A stretch of DNA of 62,845 nucleotides from Methylococcales bacterium (GTDB lineage Bacteria; Pseudomonadota; Gammaproteobacteria; Methylococcales; Methylomonadaceae). How positions within the stretch are numbered: the first letter of the stretch is position 1; each line of letters begins with the position of its first letter. The stretch is taken from NCBI GenBank assembly GCA_026399075.1, contig JAPLRR010000028.1:1-62845 (forward strand), written 5' to 3'. Position numbers and translations under genes: made by a program. Of the stretch, positions 1 through 8,750 are shown piece by piece. The notes below the pieces were generated by a model. It made no database searches. It was given only the letters and a program-made list of their open reading frames with translations, and was not told the DNA's origin.

Positions 1-456
1 CGGCCTGCTCTTTTGCTGTTTGGAAACTCACGACACCGTGTTACCACGATGCCGCTTCCTCATACTACCAAGGCGTACGGACAATTCCTTGGACGGGACT
101 TTAACCCGCTAGATTTATTGCTGTTACTGCGAACGGTCAGGTCTTGAAAATCAAAGGGATCAGACTCCATTGATTCTCTATATAAATGTAAAACATTGAT
201 TATTAGGTAAAATTAAACCTAATGCAGCAACATTTAGAGCCAGGGTCTTTTGATTAAGCACAGCAAGCAGAGCTTGGGAACGAGAAAGCTGTTTAAGCGG
301 ACACGGGCGATAGACGACAAGAATTTAACGTGGTTGGATTCTTAAATATTCGAAATTTGGCAACCAGCCAAAAATGCCAGAAGCTGAAAAAGGCATTAAT
401 TCAGTTGCATATCAGTAGCTTCACTGATAGCGTTTTTATCCTCAGGAGATATTATC
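1..456. other. non-coding stretch, no gene recognised
   Basis: I see no convincing coding region in the first 456 bases. Short open stretches in different frames are broken by stops. The segment holds a short AATCAA/TTGATT inverted repeat (149-154 and 170-175) and a REP-like element around 265-287, listed separately. The end (about 430-456) supplies the ribosome binding site of the next gene, AGGAGAT about 8 bases before the ATG at 457. Bases 1-130 could be the edge of a mobile element that continues outside the window, but I could not identify it. Confidence 0.5.
265..287. repeat. REP-like dispersed element, copy 1
   Basis: The 20 bases CAGAGCTTGGGAACGAGAAA at 268-287 recur exactly at 60537-60556. 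The second copy has an additional CCCAAGC arm that makes a hairpin with GCTTGGG; this copy has lost that arm. Short intergenic palindromes of this kind (REP sequences) are usually mobilised by REP-associated tyrosine transposases, and a remnant of such a transposase lies at about 1011-1173. The repeat identity is seen directly; the REP classification is inferred. Confidence 0.55.
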
Positions 457-846
457 ATGTCAGAAGTAGGTCTTTATTTGCTTAAACTTAGCTTTACCCC
501 TCCGGCGGGTGTTGTCGGCTCTGGTTCAGCGACGCTTGCGCTAACGGTCGAGGCATCCACTGGCGTATTGCACGGTCAGGCGCAAGGTACAATTCTGGAA
601 GGAACGCAGGATCCACAAACTTTCACCGCTAAGGTGTCGGGTGCACTGCATAGTACTGGTTATGGGCATATCGTAAGAGTAGGTGCTGTTTCCGGTAAAG
701 CTGCCGTATCCGTGACTACACCAGCGATCGGTACTTATATTGCCCCATTTTCAGCAAGCTTTAGCCTTGATTCAAATGGGAGCGGTCAAGGTCAATTCTC
801 AGTAGGTTCACATACCTATAAATCTGATGTGAATAAAGCCGATTAA
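457..846 (+). CDS. DUF1842-like small protein
   Basis: A 129-residue protein without signal peptide or membrane segment. It starts VGLYLLKLSF and continues with alternating polar/apolar stretches rich in Gly, Ser, Thr and Val, which suggests an all-beta fold. The pattern (an opening strand, then a LALTVEASTGVLHGQAQGT-type segment) resembles the DUF1842 family, whose function is unknown; I give this assignment from memory with moderate confidence. The start is supported by AGGAGAT about 8 bases upstream. It stands alone, is followed by a strong hairpin at 890-922, and lies next to transposase debris, so it is probably accessory. No function can be stated. Confidence 0.65.
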   Translation: MSEVGLYLLKLSFTPPAGVVGSGSATLALTVEASTGVLHGQAQGTILEGTQDPQTFTAKVSGALHSTGYGHIVRVGAVSGKAAVSVTTPAIGTYIAPFSASFSLDSNGSGQGQFSVGSHTYKSDVNKAD

Positions 847-889
847 AATCCGGTTGGTTTCATACTGATGTCGCTCATGTAGTTCGGTA

Positions 890-922
890 GCGTGGGCAGA
901 CGGCTTTGTCGTCTGCCCACGC
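890..922. terminator. perfect 13-bp stem-loop downstream of the DUF1842-like gene
   Basis: CGTGGGCAGACG (891-902) pairs perfectly with CGTCTGCCCACG (910-921), and the G/C at 890/922 extends the stem to 13 bp around a 7-base loop. It lies about 45 bases after the stop codon at 846. No T-tract follows, so it may act as a transcript-end stabiliser or a factor-dependent terminator. It could alternatively be a REP-type palindrome. Confidence 0.6.
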
Positions 923-1010
923 GCTGCTCCCAATTCCCTAATTTAAACCGAATCGGTGGGCCACACAGAAAGACGACCTTTCGATTCTAAGATTCCCGCT
1001 GAAAAATATC

Positions 1011-1173
1011 TAAATGGGTTATCTTGGCGAGGTCATGTTATCGACGTGACATATTTCTTCACGGTGGTGACTTTTCGCCGTCGGTTTCTGTGCAAATGCG
1101 GCGTGCCATGCGCGAGGCAATTCAACTCATCCGTGCAAAGCAACCCTTTACCATCAAAGCCTCACAACTTTAG
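1011..1173 (+). pseudogene. decayed REP-associated tyrosine transposase (RAYT) remnant
   Basis: Two short segments in different frames together resemble the N-terminal part of IS200-like RAYT transposases (Y1_Tnp family). The first, in the frame of 1011-1089, contains VTYFFTVVTFRRRFL, like the usual GTYFFTVVTYRR motif. The second, from 1090 in another frame, contains RRAMREAIQLIRAKQPFTIK and stops at 1171-1173. The catalytic HUH and tyrosine regions are absent, so this is a frameshifted and truncated fossil. A 102-residue ORF across 956-1264 passes through it, but its second half reads in the wrong frame. RAYTs mobilise REP palindromes, and REP-like copies lie near 265 and 60530. Confidence 0.6.
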
Positions 1174-1278
1174 GCCAAGCTATAAAAACCGAAAACAAAA
1201 CCATCTAACGTATACAATAACCGTCGCCCACCCCAACCAACCCGTTAGCCAATCCGCATACTGAAAGGTAAACCGACT

Positions 1279-2052
1279 ATGCCCATCCACATCCCTCATC
1301 TGCGCGACAAATTGGCCCTGCTGTATAAGTCGGGCCGCCATCCGAACATTACTGGCCACGCCAGCTTGGCGGCTGAAATGGGAGTGGTGACGCCGCAGAT
1401 TACCAATTGGCTTAACGGCAATGCCGGGATGCAGGAATCGTCTTTGCCCGATGCCAAACTCCAGCCGTTTTGCCGTTTGTTTATGCTTAATGTCGAGGAT
1501 GTGTTAACCGATGATTTGGCACGCTTTGAATTTTTAATCGCCCGCCCGTATTCGGGGTGGAAACGTTTGTTTGAGCGTGCCACGCCGTATGATGAGAAAA
1601 ACCGTTTCGGGTTGGCCTTAAAGCACCGTGGCTTGGCTTATCAGCCCGACGACGATGAGTTAAAAGGCGAGCATTTCCAACTTGGCGACCCTTTTAGGTT
1701 GGAAGTGGTAGGGCCGCCGGGCTGGCAGGTAATTGTGTTGGTACGCGACCCGAACACGGTGACGTGTTGGTGTCCTTCCCCGTATTTTCCCGACTACGTT
1801 TTTGCCGCTGACGGTTGTTTTAGTATACCCGGCAACGATAAGCCCGCGCTGTCGGTCACGGAGCCGCTAGGGCAGCATTGGTTGTTGACGGTGTATACCG
1901 AAAAACCACTGCCGCCCTTGATTTACCAAGAACTGTACGACGATTTGCCGATTAACCGAGAACACGCCATTAACTACTTGGAGCAAGCCCTTAACCATAA
2001 GGATGTGGGGCAGTGGCTGGCATTGCGTAAAGCCTTTTACGTCACGCGGTAG
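1279..2052 (+). CDS. HTH/DUF4384-like partner of the CHAT-STAND protein
   Basis: A 257-residue soluble protein. Residues about 24-48 (ITGHASLAAEMGVVTPQITNW) look like a helix-turn-helix. Residues about 130-210 (FQLGDPFRLEV, then a beta-rich stretch) resemble the DUF4384-type domain often found beside CHAT or caspase-like proteases in bacterial conflict modules. The start has AAAGGT upstream of the ATG. The stop at 2052 is 6 bases before the start of the large CHAT-STAND-WD40 gene, so the two are almost certainly co-transcribed. A DNA-binding or sensor/adaptor role is inferred; the domain assignments come from pattern recognition only. Nearby transposase remnants fit an acquired module. Confidence 0.75.
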   Translation: MPIHIPHLRDKLALLYKSGRHPNITGHASLAAEMGVVTPQITNWLNGNAGMQESSLPDAKLQPFCRLFMLNVEDVLTDDLARFEFLIARPYSGWKRLFERATPYDEKNRFGLALKHRGLAYQPDDDELKGEHFQLGDPFRLEVVGPPGWQVIVLVRDPNTVTCWCPSPYFPDYVFAADGCFSIPGNDKPALSVTEPLGQHWLLTVYTEKPLPPLIYQELYDDLPINREHAINYLEQALNHKDVGQWLALRKAFYVTR

Positions 2053-2058
2053 CTTACG

Positions 2059-5000
2059 ATGGCTGCCCCTGTTGTGCTATTGGCGTTTGCCAACGACCGC
2101 ACCGGGCAGTTGGCCTCATTACGCGCAGAGTTGGCGCGTGAGCGGCGGGAAATCCGTGCGCTATTTAGCGAGGCTGTACGGGCGGGTTGGTGTCAGGTGG
2201 AGTTGTTGGTGGATGCCACGCCTAGCGATGTCGTCCAGGCGTTTCAAAATCCGGCTTGGCGTGAGCGCATTGTAGGGTTCCATTTTTCTGGCCATGCCGA
2301 TAGTGAACACTTGTTGTTCGAGTCCGAAGACGGCGGCGTGGCGGCTGCGGCGGGTATGGACTTGGCAGCATTTTTGGGGCGGCAAAAAGGCTTGCAATGG
2401 ATTTTCCTTAACGGTTGTGCCACCGAAGGACAAGTCGCAGCCTTTCTGGAGGCGGGTGTGCATGCCGTTATTGCAACCCAACGTAAGATAGATAGCGTGG
2501 CGGCTTGCGAATTTGCCATTATGTTCTACCGTGCATTGGCTGAAGGCCAACGCAGTCTTATGGATGCTTTTGAGGAGGCCAGAACCGCTGAATGTTTGAT
2601 TAACGGCGCGGCTAGCCGTGGCCTTGCTTATAATCCGCCGCCAGACAGTGCCGATATTAGACCACGCCCTGCTTGGGTGTTATCAGTACGCCCAGGCCAA
2701 GAAGCCGTTAATGACTGGTGCTTAAACCCTGATCCTTTACAAGGCTTGCCCTTGCCTGCCGATATTGGCCTGCCCGCCCAACCGTTTTTAAACCTGCAAA
2801 GCTTTGGGCGTGAACATGCGCGTATCTTTTTTGGGCGTGGCGCCTTCATCCGCAGCCTGTACGACAGTTTGACCGATCCCAACCACGATCCCATTTTGCT
2901 GGTCTGCGGACAAAGCGGCGTGGGCAAGTCGTCGCTGTTGTTTGCAGGTTTGTTGCCGCGCTTGGAAGCGAGTTTTGACCTTGTGCTGATGGCACGCCCA
3001 CCCAGTCTAGGGATAACTGCACAATTGCTGGACTTGCTCGGGATGGGGGATAGTTTTGCCGATGCGTGGCGGCAGCGTGAACACACACAGGCCAAACCGT
3101 TAATGCTGGTGATCGACCACGCCGAAGAGCTGTTGCCGGACAACGGGGGCTCAGCACAAGAATGGGAAATCTTGCGCCAGTCATGGGCGTTGTTGTTCAA
3201 CAGCCCGCCTGCACCTCGCGGCAAATTAGTGTTGGTGTTCCGCAAAGAATGGTTGGCGGACATAAGTGCCGGGCTGGATCAGCAACAGTTGGCACACAGC
3301 TGTAAAGTACTGGAACGCTTGGATAGGGCAGGGATTATCGAATCGGTGGAAGGCGTAGCTAAAGAGCCGCGTTGTATTGGCAAATACCGCCTGACCTTAG
3401 CCGCCGATACCTACGGACAGGCTCTAGCCGCCCATATTGCGGCGGATTTGTTGGCTGACCGCCAGGCGCCTATTGCGCCGACTTTGCAAATTTTGCTGCA
3501 ACGCTTGTGGGCACGCGCCAAATCGATCAACGATGCCGAGCCAGTTATTGATAAGGCTTTGTATGAACAAGAAAAACGCCGGGGCTTGTTGTTGGAAGAT
3601 TTTTTTCGTGAACGCTTGGCAGAATTGGCGCAGCTGCATCCTACTGTGTTGGCATCGGGTTTGGCTTTGGATATTTTATATCGGCATACTAGCGAACTGG
3701 GCACGGCTGCCGAATGTACGCGTGGGCAATTGGCACAGGATTACGCCCATTGCCCGCAAGAACTGCAACAGGTGGTGGCTTTTTTTAAAGCCTGTTTTGT
3801 ATTGGCAGATGCCACGGGGCCAGGGCGTGATGCCGACAAAGCCACACGTTTGTCGCATGACACCTTGGCGCCGTTGGTGTGCCGCGAGTATCAGCGTTCC
3901 GTCAGGCCCGGCCAACAGGCGCGGCGTATTTTGGAAGAACGCGGTAAACAGGCTGGGGCCGTCTTGCCGCAAGACGATTTGTTGACGGTGGAGCGCGGAC
4001 AGCCCGGAATGCGTTTATGGACAGCTACAGAAGCGCAGATGGTGGCTGCGGCACAGGCAGTCCGCCGCCAAGAACGGCAGCGACGGGCGAGATTGCACGG
4101 CTTGTTGTCGGTGTTAGGCATAGCGTTGTTGGCAACGCTAATGGCAATAGCGTGGCAATGGTGGGAGGCGTTGCGTTACCAATCCTTGGTGTTGGCTGGT
4201 CAGTCCCGCCAAGAAGCGCAACAAGGCCATAGCACGTTGGGGCGGTTATTGGCAATGGAAGCCTTGCCCAGCGCACAGCATTTGCGGCCTTGGGTTGATA
4301 ATGCCGAAACCGCGCTGGCGTTTGCCTTAAGCCTAGCCCAAGAACAAACGGCTCCCAATCCGCCGGGGCAGGTGTGGGATGCTACGTTTTCCGCTGACGG
4401 GCGTCTTGTGGCTATCGCCAGCAGCCAAGGTGTGTGGCTATGGGATAGTGTCAAGACGCAGGAGCAGGTGAATACCGATAGTGCGCGTAAGCTGTTGTCA
4501 GGTGACAGCCAGCAAGTGCTGTTGAGTGCCGACAGCCGTTATCTGCTGACCGTTTCGGCAGAGGGTACGCAATTATGGGCTAGCGATACTGGTGTGGCTT
4601 TGGTGCAATTGCAGCCAGTAGGCGCAGTCATGCAAGCGGCGTTATCGCCACAGGGCGACCGTATTGCCACTCTTGGCAAAGACGGGCGACTGCGCTTATG
4701 GCATGTTGCCCATGCTAAAAGCGCGGGAGTCACGGCGGCGGTGACTGCCGAGGTGAACTTAGGCGCACGCGCCAGCCATCTCGCTTACAGCCATGACGGT
4801 ACGCAGATCGCCGTCGCCATCGGCAAAGAAGTGCGTGTGCTGAATGCCGACAATGGCCTTACCTTACAGCGTTTAGCCCATGCCGAAACCCTGACCCAAA
4901 CCCGTTTTAGCCCTGATGGACGTTGGTTGGCGACCGCATCGGCAGAAGGCCATGTGTGGCTATGGAATCGGGCAGATGGGCAACAACATTTACAGTTAGC

Positions 5001-6339
5001 GCAAACTGCCAGTGTAGAGGCTATTGCCTTTAGCCCCAATAGCCAGTGGATGGCGACAGCGGGCAGTGATAATAGTGTGCGGATTTGGAGTTTGTCTAGC
5101 GGGCGGGAATTGTTCCACGCCTTGCAGGACAGCCCAGTGTGGCGGGTTGGCTTTACCGCTGACGGCACCCAGTTGGCGATAGTGACGCAAAGCCAAGGTT
5201 TACGTTTGTTAAACGTGTCCAATTTGATAGATAGGTTTCGGGTTGAACATCAAGCCGCTATAGAAGCCGCTGAATTTAGCCTGGACGGGCGCTGGCTAGC
5301 CACGGCCTCGGTAGATGGCACAGTGCTGATGACCGATGCGCGTACTGGTGTGTTGCGCTGGCGGTTGGTGCATGGCAGCGAAGTCAGCCAAGCTAGTTTT
5401 AGCCCCGACGGCAAACTACTCGCCAGTGCTGCTGCGGACGGCATCATCCGGCTATGGGATACCGCCACCGGACAACTACAACGGCAGTTGGCGCATCAAG
5501 GCAAACTAACGCAGGTCGTGTTTGATGGCACGGGTAGCCGTTTGTTATCGGCATCGGACGCTGGCAGTGTGCGCGTATGGTCTACGGCGACGGGTGCAAT
5601 GCAACTAGAGCTTAGCCATGACGGCCCCGTACTCGATGCCGTTTTTAGCCCAGACGATCTATGGTTGGCGACGGCCTCAGCCGACCAAACCGCGCGGCTG
5701 TGGTCTGCAAGCAAGGGTTACGAACGTTTCAGGTGGCAACATGGTGGCGATGTCCGGCAAGTGGCGTTTAGCCCAGACGGGCAGCAGTTGGTGACGGCTT
5801 CAGCCGATCATTTAGCCCGCGTGTTTGGGGTAGCTGATGGTGTAGAACGCTGGCGCTTAGCGCATCAGGACAGTGTCGAAAGTGCGTTGTTCAGCCCCGA
5901 CGGGCAGTGGCTAGTTACGGCATCATCTGATAATAACGCCACGCTTTGGTCTGCCGCCAACGGCAAGCCGCGCTGGCGGTTACCGCATGGGCTGGCCTTG
6001 GCTTATGCGGCGTTTAGCCCCGATAGCCAACATATTGTGACCGCTATGCGCGAAACCTTGGGCGAATCTGGCGCGGACATGGGGGCGCGGGTTTGGGATG
6101 TCGCCACGGGGCAAGAACGATTTTCCATCCACCATGACGCGAGCCTGATTAAAGCCGTATTTAGCCCCGATGGCTTGGGTGTGCTGACGGTTTCACCTGA
6201 CAAAAGCGCACGTTTTTGGGATAGGGCTGGTTTGCTCCGTTCAAGGTTTGCCTTGCTTGCTACGGCGCGCGCCACACCGTTGCCTAGGCACGAATTGACG
6301 GCTACAGAACGGCGGCGGTTTTTTCTGGACGAAAATTAA
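2059..6339 (+). CDS. CHAT protease-STAND NTPase-WD40 repeat protein
   Basis: A 1426-residue multidomain protein. Residues 1-180 form a CHAT (caspase-like) peptidase with an intact dyad, His79 in SGHAD and Cys120 in NGCAT. A STAND-type P-loop NTPase follows, opening with FFGRGAFIRSL, with Walker A GQSGVGKS (284-291) and Walker B VIDHAEE (351-357). A single hydrophobic helix at about 680-702 is flanked by Arg-rich sequence. From about 770 to the C-terminus there are roughly 15 WD40-type repeats of the form FSPDG-x-LATAS-x-DG-x-RLW, enough for two seven-bladed propellers. This is the order sensor (WD40), switch (NTPase), effector (protease) known from bacterial STAND conflict proteins. It is probably a membrane-associated, signal-activated protease. 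The trigger and substrate are unknown. All catalytic motifs look complete, so it should be functional. Confidence 0.88.
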   Translation: MAAPVVLLAFANDRTGQLASLRAELARERREIRALFSEAVRAGWCQVELLVDATPSDVVQAFQNPAWRERIVGFHFSGHADSEHLLFESEDGGVAAAAGMDLAAFLGRQKGLQWIFLNGCATEGQVAAFLEAGVHAVIATQRKIDSVAACEFAIMFYRALAEGQRSLMDAFEEARTAECLINGAASRGLAYNPPPDSADIRPRPAWVLSVRPGQEAVNDWCLNPDPLQGLPLPADIGLPAQPFLNLQSFGREHARIFFGRGAFIRSLYDSLTDPNHDPILLVCGQSGVGKSSLLFAGLLPRLEASFDLVLMARPPSLGITAQLLDLLGMGDSFADAWRQREHTQAKPLMLVIDHAEELLPDNGGSAQEWEILRQSWALLFNSPPAPRGKLVLVFRKEWLADISAGLDQQQLAHSCKVLERLDRAGIIESVEGVAKEPRCIGKYRLTLAADTYGQALAAHIAADLLADRQAPIAPTLQILLQRLWARAKSINDAEPVIDKALYEQEKRRGLLLEDFFRERLAELAQLHPTVLASGLALDILYRHTSELGTAAECTRGQLAQDYAHCPQELQQVVAFFKACFVLADATGPGRDADKATRLSHDTLAPLVCREYQRSVRPGQQARRILEERGKQAGAVLPQDDLLTVERGQPGMRLWTATEAQMVAAAQAVRRQERQRRARLHGLLSVLGIALLATLMAIAWQWWEALRYQSLVLAGQSRQEAQQGHSTLGRLLAMEALPSAQHLRPWVDNAETALAFALSLAQEQTAPNPPGQVWDATFSADGRLVAIASSQGVWLWDSVKTQEQVNTDSARKLLSGDSQQVLLSADSRYLLTVSAEGTQLWASDTGVALVQLQPVGAVMQAALSPQGDRIATLGKDGRLRLWHVAHAKSAGVTAAVTAEVNLGARASHLAYSHDGTQIAVAIGKEVRVLNADNGLTLQRLAHAETLTQTRFSPDGRWLATASAEGHVWLWNRADGQQHLQLAQTASVEAIAFSPNSQWMATAGSDNSVRIWSLSSGRELFHALQDSPVWRVGFTADGTQLAIVTQSQGLRLLNVSNLIDRFRVEHQAAIEAAEFSLDGRWLATASVDGTVLMTDARTGVLRWRLVHGSEVSQASFSPDGKLLASAAADGIIRLWDTATGQLQRQLAHQGKLTQVVFDGTGSRLLSASDAGSVRVWSTATGAMQLELSHDGPVLDAVFSPDDLWLATASADQTARLWSASKGYERFRWQHGGDVRQVAFSPDGQQLVTASADHLARVFGVADGVERWRLAHQDSVESALFSPDGQWLVTASSDNNATLWSAANGKPRWRLPHGLALAYAAFSPDSQHIVTAMRETLGESGADMGARVWDVATGQERFSIHHDASLIKAVFSPDGLGVLTVSPDKSARFWDRAGLLRSRFALLATARATPLPRHELTATERRRFFLDEN

Positions 6340-6450
6340 ACGACCAGACAAGCAATAGCTCTGGCGCGATGCGGTCTAGGGTATTGTGGACACCAAAATC
6401 CGACTAGGCAGTATTCTGGTTGTGATGTTTTTGAATACGCCTCCGGTAAT

Positions 6451-6579
6451 GGGCTTTGCGTGAAAAACCGGGAACGCGCTTAACGCGGCATCCTCCATAA
6501 CACCTTTGTGCTTATTGCCTTGTTTTCGGCAATCAGGCAGCGTTCTAATTGCACAGTGTATCTGCCCAACGACGTTCAA
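6451..6579 (-). pseudogene. transposase N-terminal remnant
   Basis: On the minus strand an open stretch from 6579 reads TLPDCRKQGNKHKGVMEDA followed by ALSAFPVFHAKP. This resembles the N-terminal domain of DDE transposases that carry a PDxRK-N-x(6-8)-DAxxSAFxVF signature (ISNCY-like in my judgement). Similarity stops after about 43 residues and the rest of a transposase is missing. It would be a fossil insertion between the CHAT module and the pqq operon. The match is from memory and short, so this call is tentative. Confidence 0.4.
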
Positions 6580-6681
6580 GTCCTTTGTTTTGCACTTATC
6601 ATGCTCTGTTCCATGGCGTTGGCAACCGCTTTATTTTAGCAGGGTTTTAAATTGGGAATTGCTGGTTTCGCGTTGCTATTG

Positions 6682-6710
6682 TTGCGAAAAAAAAAAGTTC
6701 ATCGTATACT
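6682..6710 (+). promoter_or_regulatory. predicted sigma-70 promoter of pqqA
   Basis: TTGCGA (6682-6687) and TATACT (6705-6710) are separated by exactly 17 bases, one of the best -35/-10 pairs in this gap. Transcription would start near 6717, about 50 bases before the pqqA ATG at 6769. The spacer contains a run of ten A residues, which may add curvature. The rest of 6340-6680 holds only the transposase remnant and no other gene I can support. Confidence 0.6.
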
Positions 6711-6768
6711 TTAAAGCGGCTTACTTGATCAAGCTAGCATCTATTCTAATAACTTCTGGAGATCCACG

Positions 6769-6843
6769 ATGAAATGGGAAACACCAAGCTTTACTGACTT
6801 GCGTTTTGGCTTTGAAGTAACAATGTACATCTACAACCGTTAA
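6769..6843 (+). CDS. pqqA: PqqA, PQQ precursor peptide
   Basis: A 24-residue peptide, MKWETPSFTDLRFGFEVTMY followed by IYNR, that is too short for ordinary ORF calling. It carries the conserved Glu16 and Tyr20 (E-V-T-M-Y) whose side chains are cross-linked by PqqE to make pyrroloquinoline quinone, the redox cofactor of methanol dehydrogenases. Length and sequence are typical of PqqA. A TCTGGAG sequence about 8 bases upstream serves as ribosome binding site. It is the first gene of the operon and is followed by a stem-loop with a T-tract, which would let the precursor be made in excess over the enzymes. Confidence 0.95.
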   Translation: MKWETPSFTDLRFGFEVTMYIYNR

Positions 6844-6866
6844 TATACTTACGGTAAAAAGAAAGG

Positions 6867-6894
6867 AAGGGGTTCATCTGAACCCCTTTTTTTT
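6867..6894 (+). terminator. stem-loop/attenuator between pqqA and pqqB
   Basis: AAGGGGTTC pairs with GAACCCCTT around an ATCT loop and is followed by eight T residues (6887-6894), a standard intrinsic terminator. It lies 24 bases after the pqqA stop and 55 before pqqB. Partial read-through would give many copies of pqqA mRNA for each pqqB-E mRNA, matching the need for a peptide substrate in excess. The structure is seen; the attenuation role is inferred. Confidence 0.8.
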
Positions 6895-6948
6895 GCCTGA
6901 AAACCGTTATTCCCGTATCATTCAAGCCTTTCTTTTTAGGCTTACATC

Positions 6949-7860
6949 ATGAAAATTAGAGTTCTTGGCTCAGGTGCTGGCGGTGGTTTCCCACAATGGA
7001 ACTGCAACTGCCACAACTGCCATCGTTTACGCCACAGCACCATGAGCGGCAAAGCCCGCACCCAGTCATCCATTGCCGTCAGCACTGACAATAAAAACTG
7101 GCTGCTGTTTAATACTTCGCCAGATATACGGGCGCAATTGGAAGCTTTTCCCGCCATCCAGCCCAAGGAAGGCATCCGCGACACTGGCATTAAGGCCATC
7201 ATGCTGATCGATAGCCAAATCGACCATACCACGGGCATGTTAATGCTAAGGGAAGGCAAGCCTTTAGACGTGTATTGCACGGAAATGGTCAAGCAAGACC
7301 TGACCTCTGGTTTCCCTTTATTTACTATGCTGTCACATTACTGTACCGTCAACCATCATCCAGTGCCTGTTGATGGCAGCAGCTTCACCATCCCAGCCAT
7401 CGCCGATTTACGGTTTTATACCCAAGCCTTAAAAAGCAAGGCGCCACCTTATTCGCCGCACCGGCATGACCCCCATGAAGGTGATAATATCGGCGTTATC
7501 ATCGAGCAAATTTCCACAGGCAAAAAAGTTTTCTATTCCCCCGGTCTGGGTGAAATCGAACCGCATGTGATGGCCGCCATGCAAGCCGTTGACTGCTTGT
7601 TGGTGGACGGCACCTTTTGGACGGATGACGAAATGTGCACCCAACACATCAGCCACAAAAAAGCGCGTGAAATTGGCCATTTACCGCAATCCGGCGAAGG
7701 TGGCATGATTGAGGTGTTAAATGGTGTGGCCAAGGCGCGTAAGATCTTAATACACATCAACAACACCAACCCCATTTTGGATGATGACTCGGAGCAACGT
7801 AAAATCCTCGATGCCGCTGGCATTGAAGTTGCCTACGATGGCTTGGAAATTGACCTGTAA
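6949..7860 (+). CDS. pqqB: PqqB, PQQ biosynthesis protein
   Basis: A 303-residue cytoplasmic protein of the metallo-beta-lactamase fold, full length for PqqB. The N-terminus [20 protein letters not shown] is the family signature; CNCHNCHR follows. The usual HxHxDH metal motif is altered (DSQIDHTTG), as expected for PqqB. PqqB is proposed to hydroxylate a tyrosine-derived intermediate before ring closure by PqqC. It is the first enzyme gene after pqqA and its terminator. The start ATG lies in a region with a weak ribosome binding site, so translation may be modest. Confidence 0.95.
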   Translation: MKIRVLGSGAGGGFPQWNCNCHNCHRLRHSTMSGKARTQSSIAVSTDNKNWLLFNTSPDIRAQLEAFPAIQPKEGIRDTGIKAIMLIDSQIDHTTGMLMLREGKPLDVYCTEMVKQDLTSGFPLFTMLSHYCTVNHHPVPVDGSSFTIPAIADLRFYTQALKSKAPPYSPHRHDPHEGDNIGVIIEQISTGKKVFYSPGLGEIEPHVMAAMQAVDCLLVDGTFWTDDEMCTQHISHKKAREIGHLPQSGEGGMIEVLNGVAKARKILIHINNTNPILDDDSEQRKILDAAGIEVAYDGLEIDL

Positions 7861-8002
7861 CGCGCACCCAAAAAGCACATAAATAATGCGGATTTGACCG
7901 GTTAACACTGATAAAATGGGCTATTTATTTGGCGGGCGTTATCCATAAGCCGCTAAAATAATAGCCCATAATAACAATACCCTTAGACCCAAGGACACCA
8001 CC

Positions 8003-8731
8003 ATGAGCAACACCGAGAAGCCCGCTTGGACTAAACCAGAATTTGAAGCCGCCTTGCGCAGTATGGAAAAGTATTACCATATCCATCACCCTTACCATAC
8101 CCTGATGAACGAAGGTAAACTCACCAAGGAACAACTTCAGGGTTGGGTTGCCAACCGCTTTTATTACCAAGTCTGCATCCCCATAAAAGATGCCAATATT
8201 TTAGCCAATTGCCCTGACCGCGAAACCCGCGCCAAATGGACACAACGCATCCTGGACCACGACGGCCATCCTGGCGATCCCGGCGGCATCGAAGCGTGGA
8301 TACAACTGGGCATAGCCGTCGGCTTGACCCGGGAAGACATCACCTCCTTAAAATATGTGTTGCCGGGTGTACGCTTTGCCGTTGATGCTTACGTTAATTT
8401 TGCCCGCCGCGCGGAATGGCATGAAGCAGCCAGTTCGTCCTTAACCGAACTGTTTGCGCCCAAAATCCACCAACAACGCCTGGACAACTGGCCTGAACAC
8501 TACCCTTGGGTAGAACAAGAGGGCTATATCTATTTCAAAAAGCGCCTGACCGAAGCCCGCCGCGATGTCGAACATGGCTTGGCAATTACCTTGGACTGGT
8601 ATAAAACCCGCGAACAACAAGACCGCATGATCCAAATCCTGCAATTTAAACTGGATGTGTTATGGGTTATGGCGGATGCAATGTATATGGCTTATATTAA
8701 CAATATGCCGCCGTATTTTAATATCAGTTAA
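8003..8731 (+). CDS. pqqC: PqqC, pyrroloquinoline-quinone synthase
   Basis: A 242-residue protein matching PqqC, the cofactorless oxidase that performs the last step of PQQ synthesis (ring closure and eight-electron oxidation of AHQQ). The family features are visible: [17 protein letters not shown] near the N-terminus, ANRFYYQ, and [17 protein letters not shown], which contains active-site histidines. The fold is an all-helical heme-oxygenase-like bundle. The start ATG has CAAGGA upstream. There is a 142-base gap after pqqB. Unusually, the next pqq gene (pqqD) is 2.65 kb downstream, beyond a block of unrelated genes. Confidence 0.95.
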   Translation: MSNTEKPAWTKPEFEAALRSMEKYYHIHHPYHTLMNEGKLTKEQLQGWVANRFYYQVCIPIKDANILANCPDRETRAKWTQRILDHDGHPGDPGGIEAWIQLGIAVGLTREDITSLKYVLPGVRFAVDAYVNFARRAEWHEAASSSLTELFAPKIHQQRLDNWPEHYPWVEQEGYIYFKKRLTEARRDVEHGLAITLDWYKTREQQDRMIQILQFKLDVLWVMADAMYMAYINNMPPYFNIS

Positions 8732-8750
8732 GCTACGTTTGGAGGCTAAT

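Noticed and set aside
1..180. Possible group II intron or insertion-sequence end at the left border
   Set aside because: I could not find a conserved intron domain or a terminal repeat, and the segment is cut by the window edge.
956..1264. 102-residue plus-strand ORF
   Set aside because: The first part reads a transposase fossil and the second part leaves its frame; it has no ribosome binding site and no coherent protein pattern.
2003..2275. 90-residue ORF overlapping the start of the CHAT gene
   Set aside because: It is a different frame of the same region, Trp/Arg-rich and without family resemblance; the CHAT reading frame is clearly the coding one.
6506..6772. 88-residue plus-strand ORF upstream of pqqA
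   Set aside because: It overlaps the predicted pqqA promoter and the start of pqqA, and has a low-complexity, Cys/Phe-rich translation typical of non-coding sequence.
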